In this document: one piece after another, positions 35,220 to 46,987 of the stretch
Numbering within the stretch: position 1 is the first letter of the stretch
How the letters are laid out: each line of letters opens with the position of its first letter
Assembly: GCA_015680685.1 (NCBI GenBank)
Contig: MNCI01033485.1
Span: 2,239 to 66,238 of the forward strand
DNA: 64,000 nt
Origin: Gnetum montanum
Taxonomy: Eukaryota > Streptophyta > Gnetopsida > Gnetales > Gnetaceae
Reading direction: 5' to 3'
Position numbers and translations under genes: made by a program
The notes under the pieces: generated by a model
Told to the model about the DNA's origin: nothing
The model's database searches: none
The model's input: the letters and a program-made list of their open reading frames with translations, nothing else

Positions 35220-35940
35220 TGCTTGAAGTACTTTCAGATAGTGAAAGAATTTTTTGGTTATCTTGACTTTACAATGAATACACTAATAAAATTTGTATTT
35301 TTGAAAACATTAAGAATTGCTCTATAATTTGGAAACAAGAAATACTTCAAAGACATCCAAAATCTAAGGTTATGTTATGTTCTTTTCAACCTATTAAAAA
35401 TTGAGGTAATTCTGGTGGTGAAACTTTGAGAGATAATACCTCAAAACTTGTTGCTTTTTTAATCATAAAATTTTAGTTGAACCTTTACACAAATATCAAT
35501 TTTCAAATAAATCTAAAATTACTAAAAAATATTGCAAAATGCCTAAGATATGATCAATAGTGAATGCCCCCAATTCTAACTATTCTACTTCCAAGATTAA
35601 GTAAGTAATGATGAATGATGTTGATGAATTAATCAAAGATTAATGAATTGATGATAAACTAGTGAAGTTCTTTCTAAAATTATATTGATGATTCCATGAT
35701 ACAAATTTCTAAGAGATGTCTTAGATGTATATATGTGACAAATATGGTAAATTTTACTAAAAATAATATGATAAAGCCCCAATGTCAAAATAACCCCAAA
35801 AATTAAATATATATATGAATTGGGGCCAAAATAATATTACAACTACCCATTAATCTAAAAATTTCTTATATTTTATTAAAATAAACTCGTATTACATAAT
35901 AAAAATAAAAAACATTATCTTCTACACTAAAACACTAACA
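35220..35940 (-). repeat. 3' LTR of copia-2
   Basis: On the minus strand the LTR starts TGTTAGTG at 35940, right after a polypurine tract. It matches the LTR copy at 45786-46987 through most of its length (for example AATATGATAWAGCCCCAATG and the ATATATAT stretch). The lower boundary is uncertain by about 40 bases. Confidence 0.7.
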
Positions 35941-36431
35941 ATTCCTCCTTAGAGTGGAAGGCAATCTTCATTCTTCATCTTTATTTTCTTCTTTCTTTGC
36001 CATTTTCTAAATTTCTATAGATTCATTGAGGTACTTGACCCTTAGAGAAAAAAGCTTTTAGTAGTAAGTAAGCAAGTTGCTTCTTTCACTTCTTGCTTAA
36101 TGAAATATTACTTGATGTTAACGTGTTTGAATTTTTTTGTTATGCACATAGACTTGAGATAGTTGGATTATGGTTGTATTGTCATAATACAAATTTGGAG
36201 GAAAATCAACTTTGGATCCTAAGTGTGACAAAAAATTATTTAATCAGAGTATGTATTGGAGGCATTTGGTCATGGCAATAAATTCTACTTCACAAGTGGA
36301 TAAGATAATGAATGATTGTTTCTTTGATTTCCATTATATTGGATTTTTTCCATGCATAATGGGAACTCCTGATGTAGATTTTCTATCATTATCTTCTACG
36401 CAATCAACATTTAAATATGTGTGTAACTTAT
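35941..36431 (-). pseudogene. pol: Copia-2 RNase H end and polypurine tract
   Basis: The minus strand encodes the copia RNase H signature VDCVEDNDRKSTSGV and, in shifted frames, the downstream YYDNTTII and catalytic-region motifs. It ends at a polypurine tract AAGGAGGAAT (35950-35941) adjoining the LTR. The frame continues that of the copia-2 fragment at 42467, exactly across the copia-1 insertion. Confidence 0.8.
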
Positions 36432-37728
36432 TGTTAACCTTTTGGTGTGTTAAAATGTTAAGTAAAATGGAGTCAAAGGTTTGTATGGTTGTGTGGATGT
36501 TGTGTTTGTAGGACAAAGTACATGGAAAACAAAGATGAGATAACACCTACAAAGCAATGTCAAAATGAAGATCTCAAAGACCAAGATGAAGTCAACATTG
36601 ATGACAAGGAGCAAATTGCTTTAGACAAAAGGAGAGCTCAAAGGAGAAGGCCATCTACAAGGTCTCATGCAAACATGCAAGAATTTAAAGAATGTGAATA
36701 AGGACCAAATGAATCACAAGTAAAGTTGACATCCTCAAGAACTTGTAAGAGCATGCGGAAGTGCAAGATTGTGAACAAGGAAGAAAGATTTCAAAGGGAA
36801 AATGAAGTAGAAGAAAGACATCTCCAAAATAAGGAAGACATCTTGGCAGAAGGGAAGGCAACACAAGAGAATACATATTTGCAAAATAGTAGACATCTTT
36901 TTGGAAAGAAAGATATCTTTTCTTAGATAAAGATGTCTTTCTAGAATGAAGGTTAGTTGCCAAAAGACGTCTTTTACTAGAAGAAGATGTCTTCCTAGAA
37001 TGGAGGCTAGATGTAGAAAGACATCTCAGTCACAAAGAAGACATATTCAGTAACCATTATCTAGTTGTTGCATAAAATTTAAGTTGATTTATAAAACATA
37101 GTGGTTATAAGAAGATATCATTCTCATTGGGAAATGTGTAAGCATTGTGTACTATCTATTGTAATCATTTGGCAATCATGGTAATCATTGTTGCTCCTCA
37201 TTGTACTATCTTTGGTCTATTGAAATTGGTCAAAGTCAGATGTACCTCAAGTACAAGGATCAATAACTAAGTTGCATTCATCCCTTGTAATTGTTGTTTT
37301 CTTCTATTGCCTTGTAGGATTGATGTGCTTCTTGTGGGAAGGCATCTTGATTGAGCTTATCAAGATCCTACAGGATTGAGTGTTGGTGTAGCGCCACAAC
37401 ACTCTAGAGTGGAACTCAAGTTATAAAGGTTGTGGGATCTTGGAAATCACATTTTAAGCTTGTTAGGACCTTGTGGGGTTGAATGGATCTATAGCATTGA
37501 ATCACTCTAGAGCAAAGCTTAGATTTTGTATAGGGTATGGTACCCTTCAAACCACATTTGAGAGCAACAAAGTCCAGAGGTGTGCTTACAATCTACCCTC
37601 AGAGTATGGACTACCCAAGTTGTGAAACCACATTAAATTTGGTGTGTGTGCTTTGTTTCAAAGATTTTAAATTTGGGAAACTTTTTCATCTCCCCCCACC
37701 ACACNCTTTCTAAGTTTAATGATACTCA
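36432..37728 (+). repeat. Copia-1 LTR 1
   Basis: Starts TGTTAACCTTTTGGTGTG, ends GATACTCA. Contains AGACATCT/AGATGTCT motifs at about 36815-37030 (six exact GACATC/GATGTC cores). One N at 37705. Confidence 0.9.
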
Positions 37729-37730
37729 AG

Positions 37731-37744
37731 TGGTATCGGAGTTT
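37731..37744 (+). promoter_or_regulatory. Primer binding site, initiator tRNA-Met type
   Basis: TGGTATCGGAGTTT, two bases after LTR 1. The usual plant copia primer site is TGGTATCAGAGCTT, so two transitions have occurred. Confidence 0.85.
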
Positions 37745-37799
37745 GGTACTCTTATTCATCATCAACTTCAAGAGTGAACAATAGAGGGGACATCTTATA

Positions 37800-39100
37800 C
37801 AAACCCATCCATGTTCGATGAATTTTACTTTGCCTACTAGAAACCTAGAATGAAAGGATTATTTGAATTCATGGAGTTTGAAGTTTGGGAGTCAATCCTT
37901 GAAGGCTACGCTCTACCTATTGACAACTCCACCAACATCATCAAGCCTTGAAACAAATGGACACAAGAGGAGAATGATAAGTTCATGTTTGATTCAAAAG
38001 CAAAGAATTTTTTATATTGTGCTTTGAATATATATGAATTTAATAGAGTAGTAGGATGTAAAATAGCCAAAGAAATTTGGCAAACTTTGGAAGCTACTTA
38101 TGAAGGAACCTCTATTGTCAAACAATCTAAATTGTTAGTTTTGCAAAGCGATATGACAAACTTAAAATGAGAGAAGGTGAGAAAATAAAAGATTACTACT
38201 CTAGAATGAATGATATTGTTGTAGCTATTAGAGGTACAGGTAAATATTTGCTCAAGAGTGATGTCATCATCAAAATGATCAGAGATCTTCAATTGGAGTT
38301 CAAACCAAAGGTCGTAGCTATGGAAGAAATTAGATATTTCTCAACTCTAAAATTTGAAGAACTTCAAAGTGCTCTCATCACCTATGAAATGAATCTCAAA
38401 GGTGAAGGAGCCATCAAAGAATGACCCATTGCTCTAAAGACTATCTCCAAGGAGAAGGAGCTCAATGAGCATGATGAGGGCAGTGAAGATGGTATTGCCT
38501 TTCACTCAAGAAAGCTATAATGATTACTAACAAGAAGAAACAAGGGGGCATTTCAACAAAGACTTAATCTATTCAAAGGTAGAGAAAGAGGTAAAAAAAT
38601 TTTGAATTCTAACTTAGACTTCTCTTCTATAAAATATTGGGTTTGTGAAGTAAAAGGCCATACCTCCAAATGTCCTAGTGATAGTAGGGTACAACCAAAG
38701 AATAGATTCAATGATGAGGAATAAAAAAAGATCAACTTTTATACAAGTTGGGATGATGATGAGCAAAGTGAAGAAGAAGCATGCAATTCTTCCAAAGATT
38801 CACATCTTATATGCATGGAACTTATAGATGAAAATTCTTCACATATGGCTAAACAAGGTGGTAAGTGTGATGAAAGGTATAGTGAACTTAAAGAAGAAAT
38901 CCTTCTTTTACATTATTTGATTAGGAAGGAAAAGAAAATTTTAATTTCTAAGCTAGATGCTATTCATATTGAAGTGAAAGGAGAGATATCAGATGTAAAA
39001 GTTGAGATTCGATAACTAACCTCTTTAAATAAGGATTATAGAAAGGTTCAAGAAGAGGAGTCTCTTGAAAAATAGCCAAAGAATTTAAATCCACATAAGA
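37800..39100 (+). pseudogene. gag: Copia-1 gag (UBN2-type) remnant
   Basis: The region encodes a copia gag: FDEFYFAY near the start, then KNFLYCALNIYEFNRVVGC (37985 onward), IWQTLEATYEGTSIVKQSK, and after a stop at 38168-38170 a second frame with KIKDYYSRMNDIVVAIRG and LQSALITYEMNLKGEGA. A zinc knuckle near 38640 reads YWVCEVKGHTSKC, with tyrosine replacing its first cysteine. A charged, coiled-coil-like tail (YSELKEEILLLHYLIRKEKK) ends near 39050. This tail is common in copia gag proteins. Several stops and frameshifts disable it. No protease, integrase or RT follows. Confidence 0.8.
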
Positions 39101-39120
39101 AAATTCAAGCTCAAGCATAA

Positions 39121-41149
39121 TTACGTTTGATAACATCGTTCATGAGGAGAATACTTTATTTGTGTGTAAAAACTCTGGTAGTTAGTAAACCCTTAACTAT
39201 TCTCATGATGATCAAAACAAGATTGATGCTTGATCCTGTTAAAAAAGGCTTTGGTAAGAAAATTGTGCAGGCACTAGTAGCTAAAAATGAAGAGAAGTGG
39301 AGAGTTAAAAATGATGCAATAAGTGACCAAGGGTTCTTTCATAATGAACATGAACAAATAGAGACATTACATACATGATCTAATGAAAGAGAACCTAAGG
39401 ATGAGGAGGTACTTCATGATAGGGGACCTCATCTCAAACTTCATTAATCTTCTCTTCTAACCTGCAACCAAGTTAAGTCAAGGTAAGCTTCCATCTCTTT
39501 GCTTGCTAGTTAATTTATAAGTATAGAATTTGAGAAGTCCAAAATTATTTGTGTTTAGATCAAAAAATTATTGGAATAATTGTTTAGATCATCTCTTGTA
39601 CTCATTTTGAGCTTGATGAAATTGGTTTTATGAAAATATGTAGTGAAATACTTGTATTGATTTTCTTTGGGCCTTTATCTTGTAATAATTTTAGTTGGAT
39701 GCTTTCAATCTTGCATAATCTACTTCTAAGCTCATGTCCTTTGGGATATTTTAGCCATTTATGAGATAAGACATGCTTCTAAAGATTCTATCCATATTAC
39801 TAATTGGAAACCTTAGTCTTCACATTTGATCTTAATGTTGACTTACAATTGTAGTGTTTTGATGATTTAAAACATTTACTTGACAAATACAAGATGATCT
39901 TAAAAGCCCAAGAACAACTGCACATGTGTAGGAGGAGCCTATTACTCATTATATATCATCTTAGAGGTCACCAATGTAGGGGGAGTCTTTAGAGACTTCT
40001 TCCAAGAAATACTCATGATAGCAAAATATCACATACTAACAAGAGCAAGGGTTGATTCCATGCAAGGGTACCATATAGTATCCAAGGTAAAAGTAGACTT
40101 AAATCTTGGTTAAGATATCTCACCTTGTAATATCTTTTGGTTACTATTTAAACATCTTGTTAAGAATTTACTTGGCTATTTCTGGGCATTCTCTTGTTTT
40201 TATTTGGTATTTTTTCTTCTTCATGAGAATTTATTTTCCTTCTTACCATATAAGTAACTTCATGATGCTATTGTAAGAGTTGAGTAATAATAGAATCATG
40301 ACATATTGGTTTACCTTATGAGTTTAGTTTTTCAAAAAAGACAGGTTATTTCATTCTCAAAAATTAGGTTTTGAAAAGGGGTAGCTCCTATCTTGTTTAA
40401 TATTTTCAACCCCTAGAAATTTATGCTAAGGGATGTGTATAGAATCTTGAGACATAAATTTTACTGAGATATTTTACTTGATGTTCAATCTTTCATCTTT
40501 GGCATTCAAGTTTATTTTCTCTTAGACATTAATTACAAGGCCTTTTTATTCATGTCTAGACATGTTTGGATTAGTTGTGGCTTGTTCTTTCTAACTTTGT
40601 TTTGAAATAAAAAGGACAAATCTTAAGGAATTATAGATTTTTATCATTAGCATACAAATTTGATATTTAACTTTGTGTCTTTTCACCTAATTTCTTTGCT
40701 TATGGTAATACAACATGCTATGAATTTATCTTCCCTTAATTAGTTAAGAATATCTTGTTTATATGGACTTCACTAAAGTAATAAGTACTTGCACCTCTAT
40801 TCTTAAGGGTTGCAAATGATTGATAATATTCATTAAAGCAATATGGATCTCTTTGAAAATGCTTTATGTTACTTGGAGATTTATTTGAATAGAGGTTAAG
40901 CTCAATGCATATCTTTTGTGACTATAGTATGGCTACACTTAAACAATATTGACTTTTTTCATTTCTTCTTAACAAAGGGAAGAGTTGCTTTTATAATCTT
41001 GGTTATACTATTAAAATAGTATGATAGAGTAATGTGCTTTATCCTTTTTGCTATTGTTCAAAAAGGGGAAGAGTATGGTTATGAATATATTTTTATATTT
41101 GGATATTTGTTTGATTACTAACCCATTTTCTTAAGTTTTGAACATCACC
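39121..41149 (+). other. Non-coding internal region of copia-1
   Basis: About 2 kb of AT-rich sequence between gag and the polypurine tract. No pol motif was found in any frame. Confidence 0.6.
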
Positions 41150-41163
41150 AAAAAGGGGGAGAT
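41150..41163 (+). promoter_or_regulatory. Polypurine tract of copia-1
   Basis: AAAAAGGGGGAGAT directly precedes LTR 2, a canonical plant copia polypurine tract. Confidence 0.9.
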
Positions 41164-42461
41164 TGTTGATCTTTTGGTGTGTCAAAACTTTAAGTAAAAT
41201 GGAGTCAAAGGTTTTTTGCATGGTTGTGTGGTTGTTGTGTTTGTAGGAAAAAGTACATGGGACACCAAGATGAGATGAAACCTACAAAGCAATGTTAAAA
41301 TGAAGATCTCAAAGACCAAGATGAAGTGTACATTGATGACGAGGAACAAACTAGTTTAGACAAAAGTAGAGCTCAAAAGGAGAAGGTCATCTACAAGGTC
41401 TCAAGTGAACATGTAAGAATTCAAAGAACATGGACAAGGACCAAATGACTCACAAGCAAATTTGACATCATCAAGAACTTGTAAGAGCATGTAGAAGTAC
41501 AAGATTGTTAACAAGGAACAAATATTTCAAAGGGCAATGAAGCAGAAGAAAGATGTATCCAAGAGAAGGAAGATGTCTTCGAAAAATGGAAGGCAACATA
41601 GGAGAAGAAATCTCTGCAAAATAATAGACATCTTTCTAGACATAAAGATAGCTATCCTTAAACAAATACATCTTCCTAGAATGAAGGTAGTTATAGAAAT
41701 ATGTCTTTAACCAGAAGAATACATCTTTCTAGAATGGAGGCTAGATGCAGAAAGACATCTCAGGCACAAAGAAAACATCTTCAGTAACCATTATCTAGCT
41801 ATTGCACAAAATCTGAGGTGATTTAGAAAACATAGTGGCTATAAGAAAACATCATTCTCATTGGGAAATGTGCAAGCATTGTGTACTATCTATTGTAATC
41901 ATTTGGAAATCATTATAATCATTTTTATTCCTCATTGTACTATCTTTTATCTATTGAAATTAGTCAAAGTGAGTTGTACCTCAAGTATAAGGATTAGCAA
42001 ATTGAGTTACATTCATCCCTTGTAATTTTCGTTCTCTTCGATTGCCCTATAGGGTTGATGTGCTTCTTGCAGGAAGGCATCTTGATTGAGTTTTTCAGGA
42101 TCCTATGGGATTGAGTGTTGGTGTGGTGTCACAACACTCTAGAGTAGAGCTCAAGTTGTAAAGGTTGTGGGATCCTGGAAACCACATTCTAAGCTTGTCG
42201 AGACCTTGCAAGGTTGAGTGGATTCATAGCATCAAATCACTCTGGAGTAGAGCTTGGAGCTTGTATAGGGTATGGTACCCTTCAAACCACATTTGAGAGC
42301 AACAAAGTCCAAAGGTTTGCTTGTAATCTACCCTATAAGTATGGACTACCCAAGTTGGGGAACCACATTAAATTGGTGTGTGTGATTTGTTTAATAGATT
42401 TTAAATTTTGGGAACTTATTCCTTTCCCCAAGCCCCCTCCCTCTAAGTTGAACGATCCTCA
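41164..42461 (+). repeat. Copia-1 LTR 2
   Basis: Starts TGTTGATCTTTTGGTGTG and ends GATCCTCA. It aligns end to end with LTR 1, including the GACATC motif cluster at about 41540-41790, but with many substitutions, so the insertion is old. Confidence 0.9.
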
Positions 42462-42466
42462 CTTAT

Positions 42467-45400
42467 TATCTCCTTTACTAAATTGAATCCCAAGGTTGCA
42501 AGTTCCTTTTACATACTTGAGAAAATGCATAAGAGCTTGCATGTGAGATTATTGTGGCTCTTGCATGAATCTCGATAACTAGAATGTTATATATTCTAAA
42601 TCTGGTCTAGTGTGATATACAAATTGAAGTGATCCAATCATGGTTATATACATTATTTTATCTAATATTTTCTAATATTTTCTAGTTAACTTTAAATTGT
42701 ATGGTAAAGGACTATTGACTAGCTTCTCATTGTTTAGAATGAATTTTTCAATGATGGAATTTCAATATTTGGTTTTATGAATCTTTTTTTCCTCCTTATC
42801 CTAATTTACTTTAATTAACAGAAATTATTTGGATTCTCCAAGGTCCTTCATTTTAAATTCACTTTTCATGTCATTCTTGAAATCTTCTACTACCCTTTTA
42901 TTAGTGGCAATAGAGATAATTTCATCTACATATAGTGATATGTTGATGAATTCATCACCTTCCTTCTTGAAATATAGCGTTGGCTTAAACATGCAATTTT
43001 AATAATTCTTTCTAATTAGATAGTTATTAATTCTCTAGAACTAAGCCTTAGGTGCTTGCTTTAGACCATATAAAGCTTTTTTGAGTGTGCACACTTTGTT
43101 CTCTTTTTCTTTGATAACATAAGCTTTAGGCTCTTAGATGTATACTTCTTCTTTGATGTACTATTTAGAAATGCCGATTTCACATACATTTATGAAATCT
43201 TTAGATCTTTATGTGCTAATATAGAGAGAATGAGCTTGATGGTTTCAAATATGGCCACCAATGCAAAGATTTCTTCATAGTTAGTGTATTTCTTTTATTT
43301 GAATCCTCTTGTTACAAGTATTTTGTTATGTGTTGTAACTTCTCCTTTCTAATTGTACCTTTTTTATATAGCCACTTGTAAACAAAAACCTTCTTATCTT
43401 TTGGTTTGTCCACTAATTCTCATGTGTTATTTCTTAGAATGACATTATACTCTTTTTTCATGGCTTCTTTCCAAACTTTTAATTTCATGGCTTCATTGAT
43501 ATTGGTTGGTTCACTTGAGACTACTAAATATGTCATATTTGTAATATTTTGGGATCTCTTAGTTCTTCTTTCAAAATTCATGTTTAGCATTTGAGTGTGA
43601 GGATGGTCTCTTTGAATCCATGGATTTGAACTTTGATATATTTCTAATTTCTCTTGATGTTTGAAAAATCACTTGTAGTAAACTTTGTCTCATCAAATAT
43701 AACATCTTTTAAAACATACCATTTTCTAATTTATTGGGTTGTAGCACCTATATCCACTAATGTATAAATCATAACCAAGAACGTTGCATTGCTTTCCTCT
43801 ATCTTCAAGCTTGTTAATGAATTGTTTTAGGGTCTTTACATAGTAATGGCATCCAAATATTTTCATATAGGTTGGGAATTTTGTTGTATAGAAATTCATA
43901 TGGAAATATATATTTATTATCTTTGATGATGAATCAACTAGAAATATAACAAGTAGCTATGATGGTTGTGCTTCAATATTAGTTAGGCATTAAGGCATGC
44001 TTTAATAAGCATCTTGTCATGTTTTGTATTGTTTAATTTTTTCTTTAGCTACTCCATTTGATTGCAAGCTATATCTACATGTGGTTTGATGAAATGTGTC
44101 ATTTTCTTTATAGAACTTGTCAAATTCTTTATTTATGAATATGCCTTCTTTATTTAATCGAATTACCTTAATCTTAACATTCATGGATTTTTTAATTCTT
44201 TTGTGGAAAGTTTCAAAGTATTTAATGGCTTCATCCTTTTACTTCAAATTGTAAGTCCAAGTGTATCTTGAATAGTCATCTACTATGACCATGAAATAAT
44301 TTACTCCTTCTATTGAAATAGTTAACATTGACCCAAAAAGATCCATGTCTAGAAGATCAAATGGTTTTTTCTTCTTTAGCATGTGAGACTTATGAGGAGA
44401 ATTGGTTTTCTTTCCTTGTATTAGAGTCTCATATTTATCTTAAGGAATATCTAAAACATTTATTCCCATAGCTTTTTCTTGTTTGATCATTCTTTTAATT
44501 TTTTGATATGAGGTGTGATCAAGCCTTCCATGGCAAAGTCTAGACTTACTGAAATCCTCATTATTCTTTTCCTTAACTTCAACTTTGTTTGGCATTTGAT
44601 TGGCTTTTTTTTATAAGGATGGGCTTTTATTTAGTAGTATGGTTTCTTATGATATCTCCTTTTTTATTAAGATAGTCACATTCATGGCAATATATTTTGT
44701 TATTCAAGGCTTTGATTTTCACAATTTCTTCACCCTTGGGTTTGTTGATAGTGCAGAAATTGTGCTTGAAATTGATACTCTTTCCTTCATTAGAGCCTTG
44801 TCCAAAAAATATGAGTAGGTTGAAAAAATTATAAACATAATACACATTGGAAATGGTAACTTTTTGTCTATTTTTTAATTTAATTACACAATCCCATATT
44901 CTTTCTATGACTAAGTAATTTCCATCTCAAATTTTTATTTTTTCAAGACTATTGTTTATTTTTTAATTTAGAAGATAATATTTTTAGGGTGTCATGTGAT
45001 TGGAATACTTGCTATCTACAATTCTTGCTTTATTTCTCTAATTGAATTTAAGGCTTCATAATTTTCTAGCTCTTTTTCTTAAGTATCCTTCTGAGATGAT
45101 AAGGGAGTATCTTGTTCTACTTATGAAGGTTGTCCATGTATTGTTTCCAAATTGATTTTGGTCTAGCATTGGTCAATGGTATGTCCTTTTCTTTTGTAGA
45201 AGTTGCAATATGGTACTAAGGCTTGACCATGTCTTTGACTTCTAGATTGATTCTGTTTGCCTCTTCCTCTAGCTAAACATGTTCTCTTCTATTTTGATCG
45301 TCATTTTTTANATGGAAAAGAATGATGAAAGGCCTTCTTGAACATAATGACTATTGGAAAATAGTTTAAANTATTGGTTATTATTATTCATAATTTGCAA

Positions 45401-45784
45401 GGTTCTGAATTACACAACTAATTCATTAATACTAAGAATGTTGAATTCTTTTAAAAGAGAAATGTTTACCAACATGTTTTTAAATCTTAGATCTATGTAG
45501 AAAACTTGAAAAACTTTCTAATTTTTTTTCTTANGATTAGAATTCAAGGTCATCTTGGAAAATTAATAATTTTAGTAACTAATCTACAAATAAAAATGTG
45601 ATACCCTAGACATTGGAAGAAATGAAAGTATTGAAGACTTCTTTATTAGAATGTATGATAGCTTACAAAAAATAGATGAATATGGATATAGATATACCAA
45701 TAAGAAAAAAAATTAGAAAGTTTTTCAAGTTTTCTACATAGATCTAAGATTTAAAAACATGTTGGTAAACATTTCTCTTTTAAA
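42467..45784 (-). pseudogene. gag-pol: Copia-2 gag-pol remnant (outer part of split element)
   Basis: On the minus strand, from high to low coordinates: gag fragments near 45.4-45.8 kb; a zinc knuckle near 45200 (CNFYKRKGHTIDQC, second cysteine replaced by tyrosine); integrase core (about 44270-44000) with DGYSRYTW and, in place of the usual RSDNGGEF, RLNKEGIF; the integrase C-terminal region near 43800 (IFGCHYYVKTL, GYDLYISGYRCY); RT near 43400-42800 with KALYGLKQAPKA and YVDE instead of YVDD; then the RNase H approach (EDFKNDMKSEFKMKDLGES, LSRFM, FLKYVKGT). The frame stops at the copia-1 insertion and resumes at 36431. Catalytic changes, stops and frameshifts make it inactive. Confidence 0.82.
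45535..45784 (+). other. Small contig between Ns, apparently inverted
   Basis: Ns at 45534 and 45785 bound this segment. Its plus strand encodes copia gag (ESIEDFFIRMYDSLQKI), whereas the surrounding copia-2 gag is on the minus strand. Its last ~80 bases are the reverse complement of 45447-45533. Turning the segment around would make gag continuous in strand and place the duplicated 80 bases as a contig overlap. Confidence 0.75.
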
Positions 45785-46037
45785 NGAATTTACAATGAAA
45801 AAAAGCTAATAAAATGTTTATTTTTAAAAATCTTAGGAATTTTTATATAATTGGTAAATAGTAACTACTTCAAAAGATATGCAAAAGCTGAGGTTATATT
45901 TTGTTCTTTTCAACCTATCAAAAATTGTGGTAATTCTAGTAGTATAATTTTGATAGATAATAACTCAAATTTTATTGTGTTTTTAATTCTAAAATTTTTC
46001 CTGAACCTTTTCATAGATATTAGTTTTCAAATAAATT

Positions 46038-46629
46038 TAAAATCACATTAAATCATTTTGAGATGAAGGAGAAATTATCCAATAATTGGCTATCATTTAT
46101 TCTAGTAAAATCTTGAGACTTAGAAAATCTACAGAATCTCAAAGTGAATATACTCTAAATTGCAACATACATGAAGGTGAAATTTTAATAAACATAGAAA
46201 CCTACTCTAGCTTTCAAATAAATCTGAAAATTCAAGATGAATGCTAATCAGTTGTTTCTCTTATTGCAGCCATGGAGTCATATCGGAGATCCAAATAATC
46301 ACCATCATCAGGCCTCGCTTCAGCAGAAAGTCTCCTAATTAACTCACAGTTCTCTACACTAGTCGGCCTTTTCCTCTTTCTTTCACCTATGTTCTCTTTA
46401 GACATTCCAAATCCAGGAAAAGTTACACACATTTCAGCGAATGGTTGACCTCGGGATTGCATTTTCATCCCCTGTGGAATGCTTAGTTTAGCATGTTTCC
46501 TCTATAATAGTCTCAGTCAACATGGTTTCTCTTCCTCCTTTCCTCACTCTATTTGTTGAAAAGTTGCTTATGTACTTAAATTTGTTTTCTATTAATAAAA
46601 ATCTCTTTTTGGGGTCCGACACCCTCCCC
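46038..46629. mobile_element. Foreign insertion in copia-2 LTR, flanked by AAATAAAT
   Basis: Absent from the other LTR copy. It contains an open frame (46468-46244, minus) and ends GGGGTCCGACACCCTCCCC near 46611-46629. The left boundary is blurred because the first ~25 bases still resemble LTR. No family was recognised. Confidence 0.5.
46244..46468 (-). CDS. Unrecognised 74-codon open frame with coding-like composition
   Basis: The minus-strand frame starts MKMQSRGQPFAEMCV, contains a basic patch (GERKRKRP) and ends in an acidic segment (DDGDYLDLRYDS) before TGA at 46246-46244. Its GC content and amino-acid mix differ from the AT-rich LTR around it, which suggests captured exon sequence. No family was recognised, and it may not be expressed. 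Confidence 0.35.
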   Translation of the reverse strand: MKMQSRGQPFAEMCVTFPGFGMSKENIGERKRKRPTSVENCELIRRLSAEARPDDGDYLDLRYDSMAAIRETTD

Positions 46630-46987
46630 AAATAAATCTGAAATGACTAAAAAATATTATGAAATTATTGAGATATAATTGAAATAATGAATGCCCTTGA
46701 CTCTAATTACTCTACATGCTAGATTCAGTAAATAATGATGAATGATTTTGATGTACAAATTTCCAAGAGATTGTGTGTGTGTGTGTGTCAAGTAAGGCAA
46801 AGTTTACTAAAAATAATATGATATAGCCCCAATGTTAAAATAACTCAAAACATTAAATATATATATTGATTGGGGCCAACATAACACTACAACTATCCAT
46901 CAATCTAGAAATTTCATATATTTTATTAAAATAAATTTCTATTATATAATAAAAAAAATTATTGTCTTCTACTCTTAAAAACCTACA

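Larger units (their letters stand above)
36432..42461 (+). mobile_element. Copia-1: complete gag-only Ty1/copia element
   Basis: Direct LTRs of 1297 and 1298 bp (36432-37728, 41164-42461), both TGTT...CTCA. A tRNA-Met primer site follows LTR 1, and a polypurine tract AAAAAGGGGGAGAT precedes LTR 2. The five bases before (36427-36431) and after (42462-42466) are both CTTAT, the target duplication. Only gag-like coding is present, so it must have moved using another element's pol. It sits inside the RNase H gene of copia-2. Confidence 0.92.
45786..46987 (-). repeat. 5' LTR of copia-2, interrupted by an insertion
   Basis: Matches the LTR at 35220-35940 at both ends: 45786-46035 and 46638-46987. 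Between them lies about 590 bp of foreign sequence flanked by AAATAAAT on both sides (46029-46036 and 46630-46637). A TG dinucleotide run ((TG)7-8) lies at about 46773-46788. The upper end TGTAGG (minus strand) abuts the RT of copia-3. Confidence 0.7.
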
